From Scleroderma bovista (Eukaryota > Basidiomycota > Agaricomycetes > Boletales > Sclerodermataceae): a DNA stretch of 24,946 nucleotides. A model generated the notes under the pieces. It saw only the letters and a list, made by a program, of their open reading frames with translations. It was not told where the DNA came from and ran no database searches. The stretch is from positions 1-24,946 of the forward strand of contig JAYMGJ010000465.1 of the NCBI GenBank assembly GCA_037178675.1, written 5' to 3'. This document shows, piece after piece, positions 1 through 10,437 of this stretch. Numbering within the stretch: position 1 is the stretch's first letter; the number at the start of each line of letters is the position of its first letter. A program made the translations under genes and the position numbers.

Positions 1-1046
1 CAGAATGGTCAAAGAAGTCGAAGAATTGATGGAGAAACGAAGGAGAAAGAGAAGAAATGATTTTTAGTGCCCAAATGTCATTTTTAGGCACCCAGTGCTG
101 GCATTCCGATATTTTGAATAGCTCCATCGTTTCTGAAGCTATCAGGCACGTGACTATACCGTCAAAGAGCCTAGAGCATGGTCTATCTGCCTGTCAAGTT
201 CCGACGCAAATCCATTCATTTCCCACGGAGATATTCCCCCTGCACTCCAGACATTTGCTTCATTGCTCACTATGGAGTCCGTATTTTCTCTGGATCATTC
301 CGCTATTGCTGCAGACCTCCACTATGTCCTGCTCTTAGGACAGCCTCTCCCAGAGTTCCCGTGCACTGCCTGGCACATATCTTCCCAGCCTGCTCCCTCA
401 GTCCCTCTTGTTCTCGGTCAGCGCATTCTCCTTGTCAGTCCTGCGTCAAGGACGTACTTTGGTCATCTTAGGTCTATTGTCAAGCTTGAAAAGTCTTCTC
501 TGGTCGTCTCTGTGTCCCCTGAGCCCTCAGCCTATGGTCCCTTCCTCCCAGATACTTGCCATGTCCATCTTCCTCTGTTGTTCATCTCGCTTCCCTGGAT
601 GCATCAAATTCAATACTCTATCCGCTTCCCTACTTTCAGACGACATCCCCAGCACCATGACAGTTATTTCCCCACTCTATAGTGCTATTAGGAAGAAGAA
701 CCCTCTCTTGTTCTTTTCCAGAAGAGAGCTCGTCAAGGGAGCCCATGGTTGCGCTTCAGCGGCGCTAGAACACATGCACTATACCTTAGTGTATGCTGAC
801 CCCCCAAAAGACCTCTGGACCCCTGGTACCCTTCTTGTGGCTGTTTTGTCTCGGATCAATCCCCCTATTAATCTCAGATCTTCCCCATTGTTGTCCCATC
901 AAATTCCTGATGGTACACAGCCCCCCATCAAACTTCTTAGGCTGTGCATCAATGACTCCTTCTGCTGTGCAGTGACTCATCCCTTGCTTACTGATGCTCT
1001 CTTGTCATCAGTATTACTCTATCCCTTTCGCATTTTTGGTATATTA
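1..1046. repeat. 1.05-kb dispersed repeat, copy A (left-truncated by window edge)
   Basis: This stretch matches 23409-24460 in direct orientation almost throughout, mostly with transition differences and a few small indels. The shared sequence starts at the first base of the window, so the repeat probably extends further left, and stops abruptly after the shared word TGGTATATTA. An ATG at 57 is conserved between copies. In this copy the frame behind it is shifted near 232-240, where a C-run differs in length from copy B, so it splits into overlapping open frames (57-338 and 263-682). I recognise no protein family in any frame. It could be the end of a larger transposon or an untranslated leader, since copy B sits directly upstream of a Myb/SANT-like gene. 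Confidence 0.9.
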
Positions 1047-1598
1047 CTCAGCTGATGACTCACTCCCTTACCAATCAATCTTGTCATGCAGCTTACTCAT
1101 TCCTGCTTATCCCTTGCTTACTGATTGCTTACAAACCCCTTAAAAAGCTCTTACCAATCCCTTACCAATCCTTGACAAATTCTGCTTACTCCCTTCTCTT
1201 TTTGTACTTTAATGCTGTGCCCCCCCATGTATTTAAACCCCTGGGCTCAGCCCAGTGAAAAAGAGACCCAATTGCACGAAATTATCCTTCTTTCAGACTC
1301 TCTCAGTCAGTATCCCCTCAGCTCTTTGAGTCTTGTAGGCTTCAGTGAAGGTCTAAAGCTCTGATATCTCAAGTTTATTCAATCCATTCAAATCCAAGTA
1401 TTTCCCTAGGCTCAAGCGGAGTCTAGCCAGTCAATCCTTCATCTCTCATTGCTTCTGGATGTCAGGAGCCCCCTTGTCCCCTTGCTGCACCAATCTCTAG
1501 GTGTAGTATCGCTGTTTCAGTCTCAGTCAACCCAATCCCTGCTTTGACACTTCCTAGGCTTTAGGAAGAGTCCAGACCCCTATCCCCTTCATCTTCTA
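1047..1598 (+). other. LTR-like non-coding stretch, element unidentified
   Basis: No convincing gene is present. The composition resembles a fungal LTR or promoter: pyrimidine-rich direct sub-repeats built on CCCTTACCAATC and CCTTGCTTACTGAT, a TATA-like TATTTAAA at 1230-1237 and a CT-rich stretch downstream of it. No terminal TG...CA pair with a target duplication could be fixed, so the class stays open. The plus orientation is suggested only by the TATA-like box. Confidence 0.3.
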
Positions 1599-1974
1599 TT
1601 GCTCCTGTACCCCAGGAGTATCCTGCATCATCATCTGCATCACCCTGTTGGTGTAGATCCCCTTCCCCGCTCCTCAGCACATCCTCTCTGGACACCGCGG
1701 AGTGTAATGATCTAACTTTTTATCTTATCTAATCTGTGATTAGATGACATCTTATCTTATTGTAGCATAGTATCTTATCTACTGCATCTTATCTGTAGGT
1801 CTGTCTAGACTACAGCCTTGTGCTGTACATGCTGTATCCCTTGATGTCATTTAGCCTTACCACAGGATTGTTGCTCCTGTACCCCAGGAGTATCCTGCAT
1901 CATCGTCTGCATCACCCTGTTGGTGTAGATCCCCCTCCCCGCTCCTCAGCACATCCTCTCTGGACACCGCGGAG
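1599..1974. repeat. 104-bp direct repeat pair flanking a 168-bp spacer
   Basis: Positions 1599-1702 and 1871-1974 are the same 104-bp sequence with two differences, both transitions. The first copy runs into TGTAATGATC, which looks like the start of a fungal LTR; the second runs into GTAAACC. A recombination product of a retroelement end or a local duplication would both fit. Confidence 0.85.
1703..1870. promoter_or_regulatory. Spacer with four ATCTTATCT (GATA-type) words
   Basis: The spacer between the 104-bp repeats begins TGTAATGATC and carries ATCTTATCT at 1722, 1749, 1772 and 1786. The reverse complement contains AGATAAGAT, which fits the WGATAR consensus of fungal GATA factors. Four copies within 75 bp could be a regulatory cluster in an LTR-like promoter. 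Function is inference only. Confidence 0.3.
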
Positions 1975-2085
1975 GTAAACCACCACTCGCACTTTTTCGT
2001 AGTCCTTTGTTGGTGTTGTGTTTGGGTTATTACTCCAACCCAAATCCACACTTTGACTCACAACACGAACAGCAGAAGTACGTAC

Positions 2086-2280
2086 CACATGAAGCAAGAA
2101 GGGTCTTGTCAGGACTGCAGATACATCAGATTGGGTATGTCCCCTGAGTGTATGTCGCAGTCTGTAATTTGGTCTTTCACGTGGAGCACCTTGGATCTGT
2201 GCACCGGGATGTGGCAGTGGCACTGCTGGGTGAGGTTGAACAAGTGCAGGTGCGGGTATTTGCGGGTCATCTTCAGTCAT
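2086..2280 (-). pseudogene. WD40 (WDR5/Swd3-like) gene fragment, first exon
   Basis: Starting at the ATG at 2280 on the minus strand, a Pro/Gln-rich leader of about 35 residues is followed by PNYRLRHTLRGHTQS. This looks like the lead-in and first blade of WDR5-type WD40 proteins, with the GH dipeptide in place. After this the expected continuation appears in another frame as PDKTLLASC, so a few bases around the expected KFS have been lost and one inserted or altered. The sequence then meets a possible donor GTACGT at 2085. No further WD40 blade could be followed; only a weak VKVW-like word lies near 2060. WDR5-type proteins are histone methyltransferase (COMPASS) subunits, but this fragment cannot encode a propeller. 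It is probably a captured or truncated exon. Family recognition is from memory. Confidence 0.5.
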
Positions 2281-2310
2281 CTGAGATGCATTATTGTCGT
2301 CTTTTGTCCA

Positions 2311-4619
2311 TGCCTTGTGGATTCATGTGGAAGGGTGATACTGAATTAGCAAAATACCGTGCTGTCAATCCTGGGTGATTGCGAGTACAAGGATGGGAAA
2401 CAAATGTAGATACCTTGTCAGCCCACAGAGGGACGAAGAAACAGCCAAGAAAGGAAAGGAAGTTGATTACATAAGTGTAGGTGGACATGTCATGTGATGG
2501 CATCACACATTTTGAACTGGCACTGTCCAAGACAACATGATTCAAGTGGACCCTGACAATCACTCGGAGTTGAAAAACGACTTGGAGATGGAAGAGGAGC
2601 CAAGGTGAGGTTTAAATTGTCAGTAATCAGTGATCTCCCAATTGATCTCCCAATCCTCACCATCCAATATCGCTGTCAATGTCAATGCCTTCCCCACCTG
2701 GTCCCCGCAGGAATCCAAGCCGAAAAAGCAAGATGCTGACTCTTCCATCCATTCAGGAAGACTCCCGCTCTCTCAATGAGTCCCCGAGTTATGATCTGAA
2801 CACGGAGCGCAATGAGCAGCATCCCTCCAAGAACAATGTGACACCAGAAAAACGCAAGAAGTGGGGGTCTTCAGTAGACACAAAACAGAGGGCCAGGGCA
2901 TGCGAAGCTGACCCGCATAAAGGTCGATGTTTACTCACAAACTTGGCTGACGCAGTCAACATATGCCACTTGATACCCAGTTCGACGCGGCCTTCCAAGG
3001 TGAGCCACTTTCACGCTGTCACATCCTGTCCTGATCCATTTTTAGCTCACAAAATTGGAATATGCATGGGGTCTACCCACGTACCTCAACCTCGATTCAA
3101 CCTACAACCTGATCCATTGTGAGTAACGCTAGAAATTAATCAACTTATCTTCTATCCCCATGCTCATCCAACACTAGTGAGATCAGATTGGCACTTCCTT
3201 TTCAATCAAAAGATGTTCATGCTCATACTGGAGCTTTCGGACTTGGAAAAGCTCGAAAAAGTCACCATAACGAAAGTCCTTGTGGGTCGTTCTTGAACTA
3301 ATGTGAACAAGGTATGTCCTTTGCACCAGGTTACGTGGCGTTTACGTTCGCCTATTGATGCATTTCTTATAGTTATTCGGACCTGACACCATCTTCAAGT
3401 ACCATCTTCTGCCTATGCCCAAGTTAAAGGCACCCATCTGTCGCTTCAATGATTCAAACAACCTTGTAGAGCACTCCACCCATCACTACCCTTTTACCAC
3501 ACTCAGCCCCCTCTCGAGCCACGTCCAGCCACAATACATCGTCGTTAATGCTGGGCAAAAGCTATTTGCCAGATCACCCAAAGAACATTACATGTTTCCG
3601 CTGGTTCTCAAACAAGTTGCATCTCATAAGAGTGGTGACAAAGCTAGTGCAAGGCTCGCCGCAGTCATGACATTGTACAACCATTGGACTATGTTAGTGA
3701 TACCAGATGACTTCGTCTCTTGCTCCCATGCTCCTTCTGGTCCCTCCAATGACACAGACAAGGATGACCAAGACCAAGACCATGCAGAGGAGGGACAAGA
3801 TGAGGGACAAGATGAGCTGGAGGAGGAGAGTGGAGAGGAGGAGAGCAATACTGACAATGATGAACTCCAATCCACCCCTTCGAAGAAGTCCAATGTAGGA
3901 CGACAGCTCCAAGACAACATCAGATCCACTTCCAACTCAGGCTCTCTCAACACTGCCATCAACGCCGATGGCTGGTGCCCTTCCGAGGATACAGCATGGG
4001 TAGAAGGGATCAACAACTGGACGATGAAGTGTTGCAATGCCACAACCTCGGAGGGAGGGTGGGAATCAGGTATACTGAATAAGGACGATCAAGTACTCAT
4101 CGCCTATGCCAAAGAGAAACCATGATCGGCCCCGCCACCGGACAGCTGGCACAAGTGGCAGCCTTGCTGGACCAGACACAACGGGCGGTATCCACCTCAC
4201 AATACAGCAAAGTTTTCGAGTAATGATTGGGCCCTTTTTGAAGAAGATATGGCGTTGCCTATAGATTCAGAATAAGTCTCTACATTTCATTGTCTGTTGA
4301 TCGCTCTGAATAATTAATATGAGGGCAATTTCACTTGAGCGACTTGGCATGTTCAGTGTTCAAGTGCGACATGGTGCTTACACATAGTGCTTCAGAAGAA
4401 TTTGCGAATATCACCCCTAAGCTGTTCTCTGATTACTCACAGGATCATCCACATGCTTATGTGCCTTGATGCAATTGATGATACCTATGTTCCTTGTCGC
4501 TTATCAGTCATGGGCGTGCCTGTACACTTTCAGGACCTAGGGAAATTACAATCAGGGCAGATCCCCTTGAGTAACCATGATTGTGATCATTTTTGAATTT
4601 TGGACATTTATCAAGACAG
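2311..4619 (+). repeat. 2.3-kb duplicated block, copy 1
   Basis: This block is collinear with 13557-17909, which is interrupted there by a 2.03-kb insertion. It includes about 280 bp of upstream sequence, the whole HNH-type gene and about 340 bp downstream. Compared with copy 2 it lacks about 50 bp near 4435 and a short stretch near 2455. Homology starts at TGCC at 2311 and fades after TCAAGACA near 4619. Confidence 0.92.
2588..4275 (+). pseudogene. HNH endonuclease-like gene, copy 1, inactivated
   Basis: This is the paralogue of the intact gene at 15875-17513 with the same five exons: 2588-2604, 2711-2999, 3046-3118, 3178-3311 and 3373-4275. Introns of 106, 46, 59 and 61 nt separate them. 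Exon lengths match the intact copy except the last, which has an expanded acidic tract and one extra codon near 4222. The HNH-like core remains readable (CLLTN, CHLIPSST, NLIHLRSDWHFLF). Two in-frame TGA codons break it, at 3294-3296 in exon 4 and 4123-4125 in exon 5. The intact copy has CGA at both positions. The first stop would truncate the protein just after the HNH-like core. An alternative start at 2679 reads into exon 2 without the first splice. The first 200 bp of shared coding sequence (2676-2875) is identical to the other copy. Confidence 0.87.
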
Positions 4620-4812
4620 GTGGGCATGACAGCTTAGATATGACCTGCTCAAGTGCTCAGGTTGGACTGGTTGTTAATCTACATGAGCTGCTTGATGTCT
4701 CCTTTTGTAATCATTTCCAATGAAGAATGAGACACGGAGATGCAAGACAAAAGGACTGTGATTCATGCAGGGCAACGCAACGAACATGAAGACTAGCCCA
4801 AGCGTGATATGA

Positions 4813-4817
4813 GTTCA
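4813..4817. repeat. Target site duplication GTTCA (left)
   Basis: GTTCA lies directly outside the left LTR and matches 10740-10744 directly outside the right LTR. A perfect 5-bp duplication fits copia integration and fixes the element borders. Confidence 0.95.
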
Positions 4818-5105
4818 TGTTGAAGCAATACCTATATACGTAGAGGAACTGCTACTCCAACTCACCTGTTGGGTGGAGTGCACAACCTGAGATGGTAGCA
4901 GTAGCTGGTCAAGAGCTGTTGTATTATATAAGTGATGAACACTGTTTATATACAACAAATAGTGTGACACGTGACTGTGATGCGTGACGTGTGACATGTA
5001 ACATCTACTCTAAAGAGGACTATTACTAAGTCTACACTAATATGGGTTGCAGTCTTGTGCGCACTTCATCGACGATTTATGCCGGGTGCACGTGCAACTT
5101 CAACA
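4818..5105 (-). repeat. 3' LTR of the copia element
   Basis: This LTR has the same 288-bp length as 10452-10739 and the same 8-bp inverted ends TGTTGAAG/CTTCAACA. Short direct words of the type GTGAYRCGTGAC occur near 4966-4990 and may be promoter elements. It lies directly downstream (minus strand) of the polypurine tract. Confidence 0.97.
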
Positions 5106-5114
5106 CTCCCCCTC
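5106..5114 (-). other. Polypurine tract of the copia element
   Basis: On the minus strand GAGGGGGAG directly abuts the 3' LTR. This is the standard position and composition of the plus-strand DNA primer of LTR retrotransposons. Confidence 0.85.
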
Positions 5115-5151
5115 GCTGTGCTGCACGTAGAGCACTTCAGCAAATAAGGTG

Positions 5152-5682
5152 CTAGATGCTGCCAGAGGGAAAATGTAAGCCTAGTTGAGCTCTGAACTTT
5201 GCGAATTTCTTGTGTGGTAAGTTCTTGGTGAGCAGATCAGCGGGATTCTCAGCACCATCAATGAAGAATAGTTCCACATTACCTTTCATGACTGACTCGC
5301 GGATTCTGTGGTAGCGGATGTCGATGTTCTTGGAGCGAGGCTCCATTACAGGGTTGGATGCCATGAATATGGACCCCTGATTATCACTGCAAATCAGGAT
5401 AGCTTTCAGCTTATAGCTGAGCTCACTGAGTAAACTTCGAATCCAGGTAACTTGGCAAGCACAATCGCTCAAAGCCATGTATTCGGCCTCAGTGGACGAG
5501 TACGCAATAGTCTTCTGCACGCGAGAAGTCCAACTGATCAAGCCATCTGCAAGTTTCAGGTAGAAACCTGTCTGCAAGAGGCGAGAGATAGGGTCTGATC
5601 CCCAATCTGAGTCTGTGCATGCAATCAGGCCAGCACCAGATCCACCGTGGTACACTAGGGAGTAATCAGGTGTACCAATCAA
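5152..5682 (-). pseudogene. Copia RNase H domain (C-terminal part of broken polyprotein)
   Basis: The 176-residue frame carries the Ty1-type RNase H signature: TDSDWGSD near residue 23, SSTEAEYMAL near residue 62, a CSDNQGS motif near residue 98 and DIRYHRIRE near residue 120. NPADLLTKNL follows near the end. The acidic residues expected for catalysis are present and the stop at 5152 is the natural polyprotein end, shortly before the polypurine tract. It is in a different frame from the reverse transcriptase; the shift lies at about 5679-5690, where one base is missing relative to the usual CRYLIGTPDYSL-type join. RNase H degrades the RNA strand of the cDNA hybrid. Confidence 0.93.
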
Positions 5683-6566
5683 GAGCGACAGATATAAAAC
5701 GCTTTGGACAGGTGGTCCTGGGATGGGTTTGCGGCATGGTGTGAGAGATGCGTGACTGCAAAGGCAATGTCGGGCCTAGTGCCTAACATAAGGTACAGAA
5801 GGGACCCAATAACTGTCTGGAAACGGGAGCAGAGTTCTGCATCAACAGGCTCTGTATTTTTGGCGGCATAGTAGCCAGCTGGCAGTGGGGTGCTTGCGGA
5901 CTTTGCATTTAGCATGCCGCAGCGTTTGATGACCTTTTGGAGGTACACGCATTGATCCAGGTGGATAGCGTGACCCTTGCGAGTGATTCGCATTCGGAGG
6001 AACTCTTTAGGTTCTCCAAGGTCTCTGCACTCCCATTTGCGCATGAACTGCACTTTGATGGCATCAACAACAGCCTTGTTAGGGCCACAGAATAAAGTGT
6101 CATCAACGTAGATAATACCGATGACGATGTTGGTGCCTTTCTTCTTGTAGAAGAAGATGCCTGCTTCAGACTTAAGGCGCTCAAACCCGAGCTCTTTGAG
6201 AGACTCATCGAGTGTGCGCCACCAAGCTAGGCCGGCCTGTTTGAGGCCATAGAGGGCACACCAGAGGCGGAGCACTTTGCACTCTTGCCTGGGAACAGCA
6301 AAGCCTTTGGGTTGTTCCATATAGATTTCTTCATCAAGCTTGCCATACAAGTAGGCGCTCCGAACGTTGAGTCCAGTGATATACCAGTTTTCAAGTGCAG
6401 CAAGCGCAAGCATGAGGCGCACTGTTTCAAAGTGCACGACTGGTGAGAAGACCTGGTTGAAATCTAATCCCTTGACCTGGGAGAAGCCTTTTGCTACTAA
6501 GCAGGCTTTCTTGCGGCCATCCGACTTGACATTGAAGACCCATCGGTTCTTAATGACCTTCCGGTC
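5679..6566 (-). pseudogene. Copia reverse transcriptase domain, active-site mutated
   Basis: The frame runs from just after the TGA at 6567-6569 through the whole palm domain to the shift near 5679. Recognisable parts include KNRWVFNVKSDG at the start, YLYGKLDEEIYMEQPKGF, ALYGLKQAG, the catalytic IIYVDD and the tail LGTRPDIAFAV. In motif A the catalytic Asp, normally in a DVKTAY-like context, is Asn: GLNVRSAYLYG, codon AAC at 6366-6368. GAC to AAC here would be CpG to CpA. With the in-frame TGA upstream and this substitution the enzyme should be dead. Confidence 0.93.
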
Positions 6567-8342
6567 TCAGGGACGGTCAACTAGCTCAAAGACCTTGTGC
6601 TTTCGCAGCACATTGAGCTCTTCTTGGCAAGCAAGTCGCCAGAGTTTCTGCTCAGCTTGGGGTAAGCGAGCGATGTCCTTGTAGGACCAATTGTGGACGC
6701 TCTCATATTGAGGCTTGCGGGTTTTGAGGGCTTTGCCCATCAGGTATCGGACTAGGTTTGCTCCCCCTTCCTCGCACATCTTTTGCACATCTTCCTCACT
6801 GGGTGTTGCAGAGGTGTTGGGGAAACCACCAGGGATATGGTCTGGTGTGTCCGGTTGTGGGGGCCTAGGGGCCTCACCCACTGTTTCTCGCCATCGAGAG
6901 GCACTTTCGATATCCCGGAGTTGCTCAACGGGATGTCGCCACTCACCATACACGTTACTGGGGCGCAATGGCACTCTACGTTCACGTTGGGGGCAGGCAG
7001 GGATATTCACTGCAGGGGGTCGCTGCACATTTTTGCAGCATTCAGCTCGGCCAGGGCGCTGCGGTGTCAGAGGGGGCGGATTTCTCGCCGGTGAAGGCGT
7101 TCTCGGTGCCGGAGGAGGCACTGGAGATGGCGTACAGGGAGGATTTATTTGATTAGGCTCTTCCTCAGGAGCCTCAGGTTCCTCGCGCTTTGGATCGTCA
7201 TCCTGCACTTGGGGATGTGGGTAGCCATGGTTGTGTTCCACATCATCATCATTGTCAGTATCATCAGGGGGGTTCCCTGGTTGATCAGTGGCTGGTTTTG
7301 GATTTGCCCTTCCGAAAGGGTTCTCGAGAGGTTCGCGCCTATTTTTGGGGCAGTGAGTGAAATGACGCTCATCAAAGACGGCGTGGGCAGCGGTAAACAC
7401 TGCATTGGTGGAGCACATAAACAAGAAGTTGTGCTCATTGCCAGGGGCAACACCGACATAAGTCATAAGCTCCAACTTGGGAGCCATCTTATTCACTCTA
7501 GCCGCTGCTGGGAGATATACAAATGCTCCACAGCCAAACACACGTAGGTGGTCGATGTTAGGCATCTTCCCCTTAAGCATTTTGTGGGGGGTGAGCCATC
7601 GCAGGCGAGCTACCGGAGTATGGTTGTAAATGTGGGTTGCGTGGGCGAACACAAATTCCCACCAGGAGTCAGGAATGCAGGCTTGATGCCGCATAGACTC
7701 AGCTTTATCCATGAGAGTGCGCCCTAAATGCTCGGCGCGGCCATTCTGCATGGGAGTTCTTGGAGCACTTTGATATATTTTGATTCCTTTCTCAAGGAGT
7801 GCTCGATCAAACAGATCAGATTTATATTCTCTGCCAGCATCGGACATCCATCCAACAACGTGCATATCGTGTTGGACGCGCACCATTTCGAGGAAATCTT
7901 TGGCAGCCGTAATCACTGCAGCTTTGGAGCGAAGAGGCATAGTCCAGGCGTGAGAGGTATAGTCGTCGTAGAAGGTGATAACATGTTTAAACTTCCGGTA
8001 CGACATAACTGGGAAGGATTTTAGATCAGAGTGCACCAGCTCGAAGGGCTTAGAAGCACGTCTTTCATTCTCTGGGAAAGCTCGATTGGGCATCTTGCCA
8101 AGAGCACATCCAGGGCAAACACAGTCCTCAGTAGGAAAGTGGATCTCTGGGAAGTGCTGCATATGTTTTTGCACGCGTCGGAGTACTTCCTTCGAGGGGT
8201 GCCCAAATCTCTGTTGCATAATGTCATAATCGACTTTGCTCACGGAGGCGATGTAGTTAGATCTAATTATTGGGATAGATCTAATCCCAAAAATGATGTT
8301 GCGATTGTCTTCTGGGTCTGGCCCAAACCATAGGCGTTCAGC
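6567..8342 (-). pseudogene. Copia GAG-pre-integrase and integrase
   Basis: The frame is open from 8342 to the TGA at 6567-6569. It opens with a pre-integrase segment including the RFGHPS and CVCPGC parts of the zinc-binding HHCC finger. The integrase core has D in HSDLKSF, D in SDAGREY and E in NGRAEHLGRT, so the DDE triad is present. SWWEFVFAHATHIYNHTP and FGCGAFVYLP follow, as usual for copia. The last third is a low-complexity Pro/Asp/Glu linker leading into the reverse transcriptase. A GTG at 8243 is not a real start; the segment would be reached through the polyprotein. The TGA replaces a codon in a VDRP-x-DRKVIKN context and could be a deaminated CGA. Confidence 0.94.
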
Positions 8343-10116
8343 TTATGAATGAGGCTAATGCCTCGCTTATCACCAGTGACTTTGTAGTTTCGCTGGAGCA
8401 TTTGCCCATAGAAATGAGGCGTGCAGTAGCACCTGGCATATGGAGCACTTGGGTGAGTGTGATAACTTTCTCATCCCCTGAGTTGTGGTCTAGGCACCGG
8501 AGTAATACCGTGCCAATGCCAGCAATCAGTGCTACACCATTAGCCATTTTGGTGTAGTGTGCTCGCTTTAGCACATTATAGGAGGCGAAATTGCCTATGT
8601 CACTGGTAAAGTGGTGTGATGTGCCAGAGTCTAAGAGCCAGAAAGCACCAGAAAGTTCACTATCATCGACCATTTTTCCCTTACAGCCAGCACAGCGTGC
8701 ATTATTCAAACATGAACAAATATATGCATTTCTCAAGACATGACACGACAAATTGTAGTTACTGCTCGCTATATACAGTGCCGGCGTAAAGTGCACATGT
8801 AAAGGGAGCGTGTCAGTGTTGGTCAGCACGCGTGCAGAAGGTACTTGCCTGAAGAGGCTGGCCTCCGCGCCCATTGCCATCAACATTGCATTGTAGCGGT
8901 TGAGGACCATCGCATCGATCTCGTCGAACTCGTCATCAGTGAACAGTTCGTGAGCGAAGGGCTCTTCATCCCCCAAGGAGATGGCATCTTCCTCATACAT
9001 GGTGATGTGCTCCTCAAGACGAGGGCGCTTCAGTGAGGAGGGACTGGCCTCGGGCTGGTCCAGGTTCGCACTCGCCAACGACACAACTTGGTCGAGGGTG
9101 CGGATGGTCTGGCAGGAGGGCTCTACCCCCAAATGGTGTGCCAAGTCGAAGGCCCGAATGGTATTATCAAATGCAGGGGGGCCGTAGTTGGTAGCACTGG
9201 GGGTGTGAGCCAGGGCACAAGGGTCGACGGTGGGCTCTGGTCCATCGTAGTGGATGTATGTGGCGAAGGCAGCCTGTTGGGTGTTCTCGCGGCGAGCGCA
9301 AGCCTTCTTGCCGCCGTGTCGAGTGCGGCCTCCCTGTCCTTGGGCAGGAGCATTTCTGCTCATACCACTGTTGGACCCGCCTTGCTGCTGCTGCTGCCTC
9401 TGGGGCTGCTGCTGCTGCTGGGTGAACTTGGGATCAGCTGGCTTGCGCTTCACAGTGCTAAGCTTGTTGGCCTGGGGGCCCTTACCACCAGTGCGGGAAG
9501 AGGCACCTTTCTGCTCGAATGAGAGCGTGGCGGCCTTGATGATCACATTGGGCTTCAGATTCTTGATCTCGTCCAGCAATGTCTGGCTAAGAATTTGAGC
9601 TACGACCTCCATAGTGGGAGGGAGCTTGCAAAGAATAATCATTGCCTGCACAGGGGCAGGGAACTCAAAGCCAGTGTCCTTGAGATAAGCGAAGTGGCAA
9701 AACACTTTGGTGATAGCCGGAGTGGGATGGGAGCCAGCGGGGATGGTAGTCGCCAGGAGCTTGCTATAGGCAGAGCCAATACTAGGGGCACTGAAGTTCT
9801 TCTTCAGGTGGTCCCAGACTTCCTTAATGCTGTCGAGGCTGGAGACGGCAACCTGGATCGAGGGGGCGAGGCGCAAGGTGATATTACCAAGCGCTCTCTC
9901 GGTGTTGTCGTCCCATTCCTTTCGGTCGTCGTGACTGTCAGCAGGTTGCGTCGTTGAGTAGATGTACCACTGGCCTTGTGCCCGAAGGTAGGCCTGCATA
10001 GAAGTGTGCCACTGCTGCCAGTTGGAGCCAGTGAACACGGGAACCATCTTGTCAAGAGCGCTGGACATGGTGATATTCTGTTGGGAGTCAACGGAGTCAG
10101 CAAGTGAATGCGACAA
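8338..10116 (-). pseudogene. Copia Gag and aspartic protease
   Basis: This 592-codon frame begins at the ATG at 10116; a second ATG 16 codons on (MSSALDKMVPVF) is also plausible. The N-terminal 200 residues look like a copia/UBN2-type Gag (FTGSNWQQWHTSMQAYL). They are followed by a Gln-rich basic stretch (QQQQQPQRQQQQQ). I see no CCHC zinc knuckle. The protease active site is LLDSGTSHHF, with D at about residue 496. The last 20 or so residues are out of frame: after SMGK one A of a short A-run is missing (plus strand 8401-8403) and the expected continuation MLQRNYKVTGDKRG appears in the next frame. A further shift leads into the integrase frame between 8267 and 8342. Confidence 0.93.
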
Positions 10117-10437
10117 CAGACAAGCAAGAAAAGAAGAAACACCTGAGTGCTAGTGAAAGCACTTCTGTCAACAGCTAACTCATGACTAGGTCATGCCAGC
10201 GCAAGTCGTCGTCGATGTTTGCCATGGTTAGCATAAGTCATCGACGAACTTTGCCTGGGGCAATACAGGTGCTCAACTAGGAGCTCACTGTCTGGCGCAA
10301 GTCGTCGACCAACTTCTCCTTGTGGCTGTGCAGGGGCTCAGCTAGGAGCTCACTGTGGTCCACAGCATCAAGCTAGTTAAAGCGATGCTCAGGGAGCTGG
10401 AGCGCTGTCTGGTGCATTGCTGCACACAGTGCGCTCA
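10117..10437 (-). other. Copia 5' leader with imperfect tandem repeats
   Basis: This untranslated stretch between primer site and gag contains three related words of the form AAGTCRTCGACSAACTT (plus strand, near 10203, 10237 and 10299). It also has two copies of GCTCARCTAGGAGCTCACTGT at 10271-10291 and 10336-10356, spaced 65 bp. The repeats could be packaging or regulatory sequences; no evidence beyond repetition. Confidence 0.7.

Noticed and set aside
408..1055. 215-codon plus-strand frame in the left repeat
   Set aside because: Overlapping frames are open nearly as far, the frame is not preserved in copy B, and no motif is visible.
1703..1864. 162-bp solo LTR (TGTAATGATC...TACCACA)
   Set aside because: It begins TG and ends CA but has no target duplication; flanks read CGGAG and GGATT, and a full-length partner is not in the window.
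3624..4043. Ser/Leu-rich minus-strand frame
   Set aside because: Antisense of the acidic linker of the HNH-type pseudogene; similar antisense frame in the other copy confirms it is compositional.
6715..7156. Gly-rich plus-strand frames inside the copia element
   Set aside because: Antisense to the Pro-rich linker of the integrase frame.
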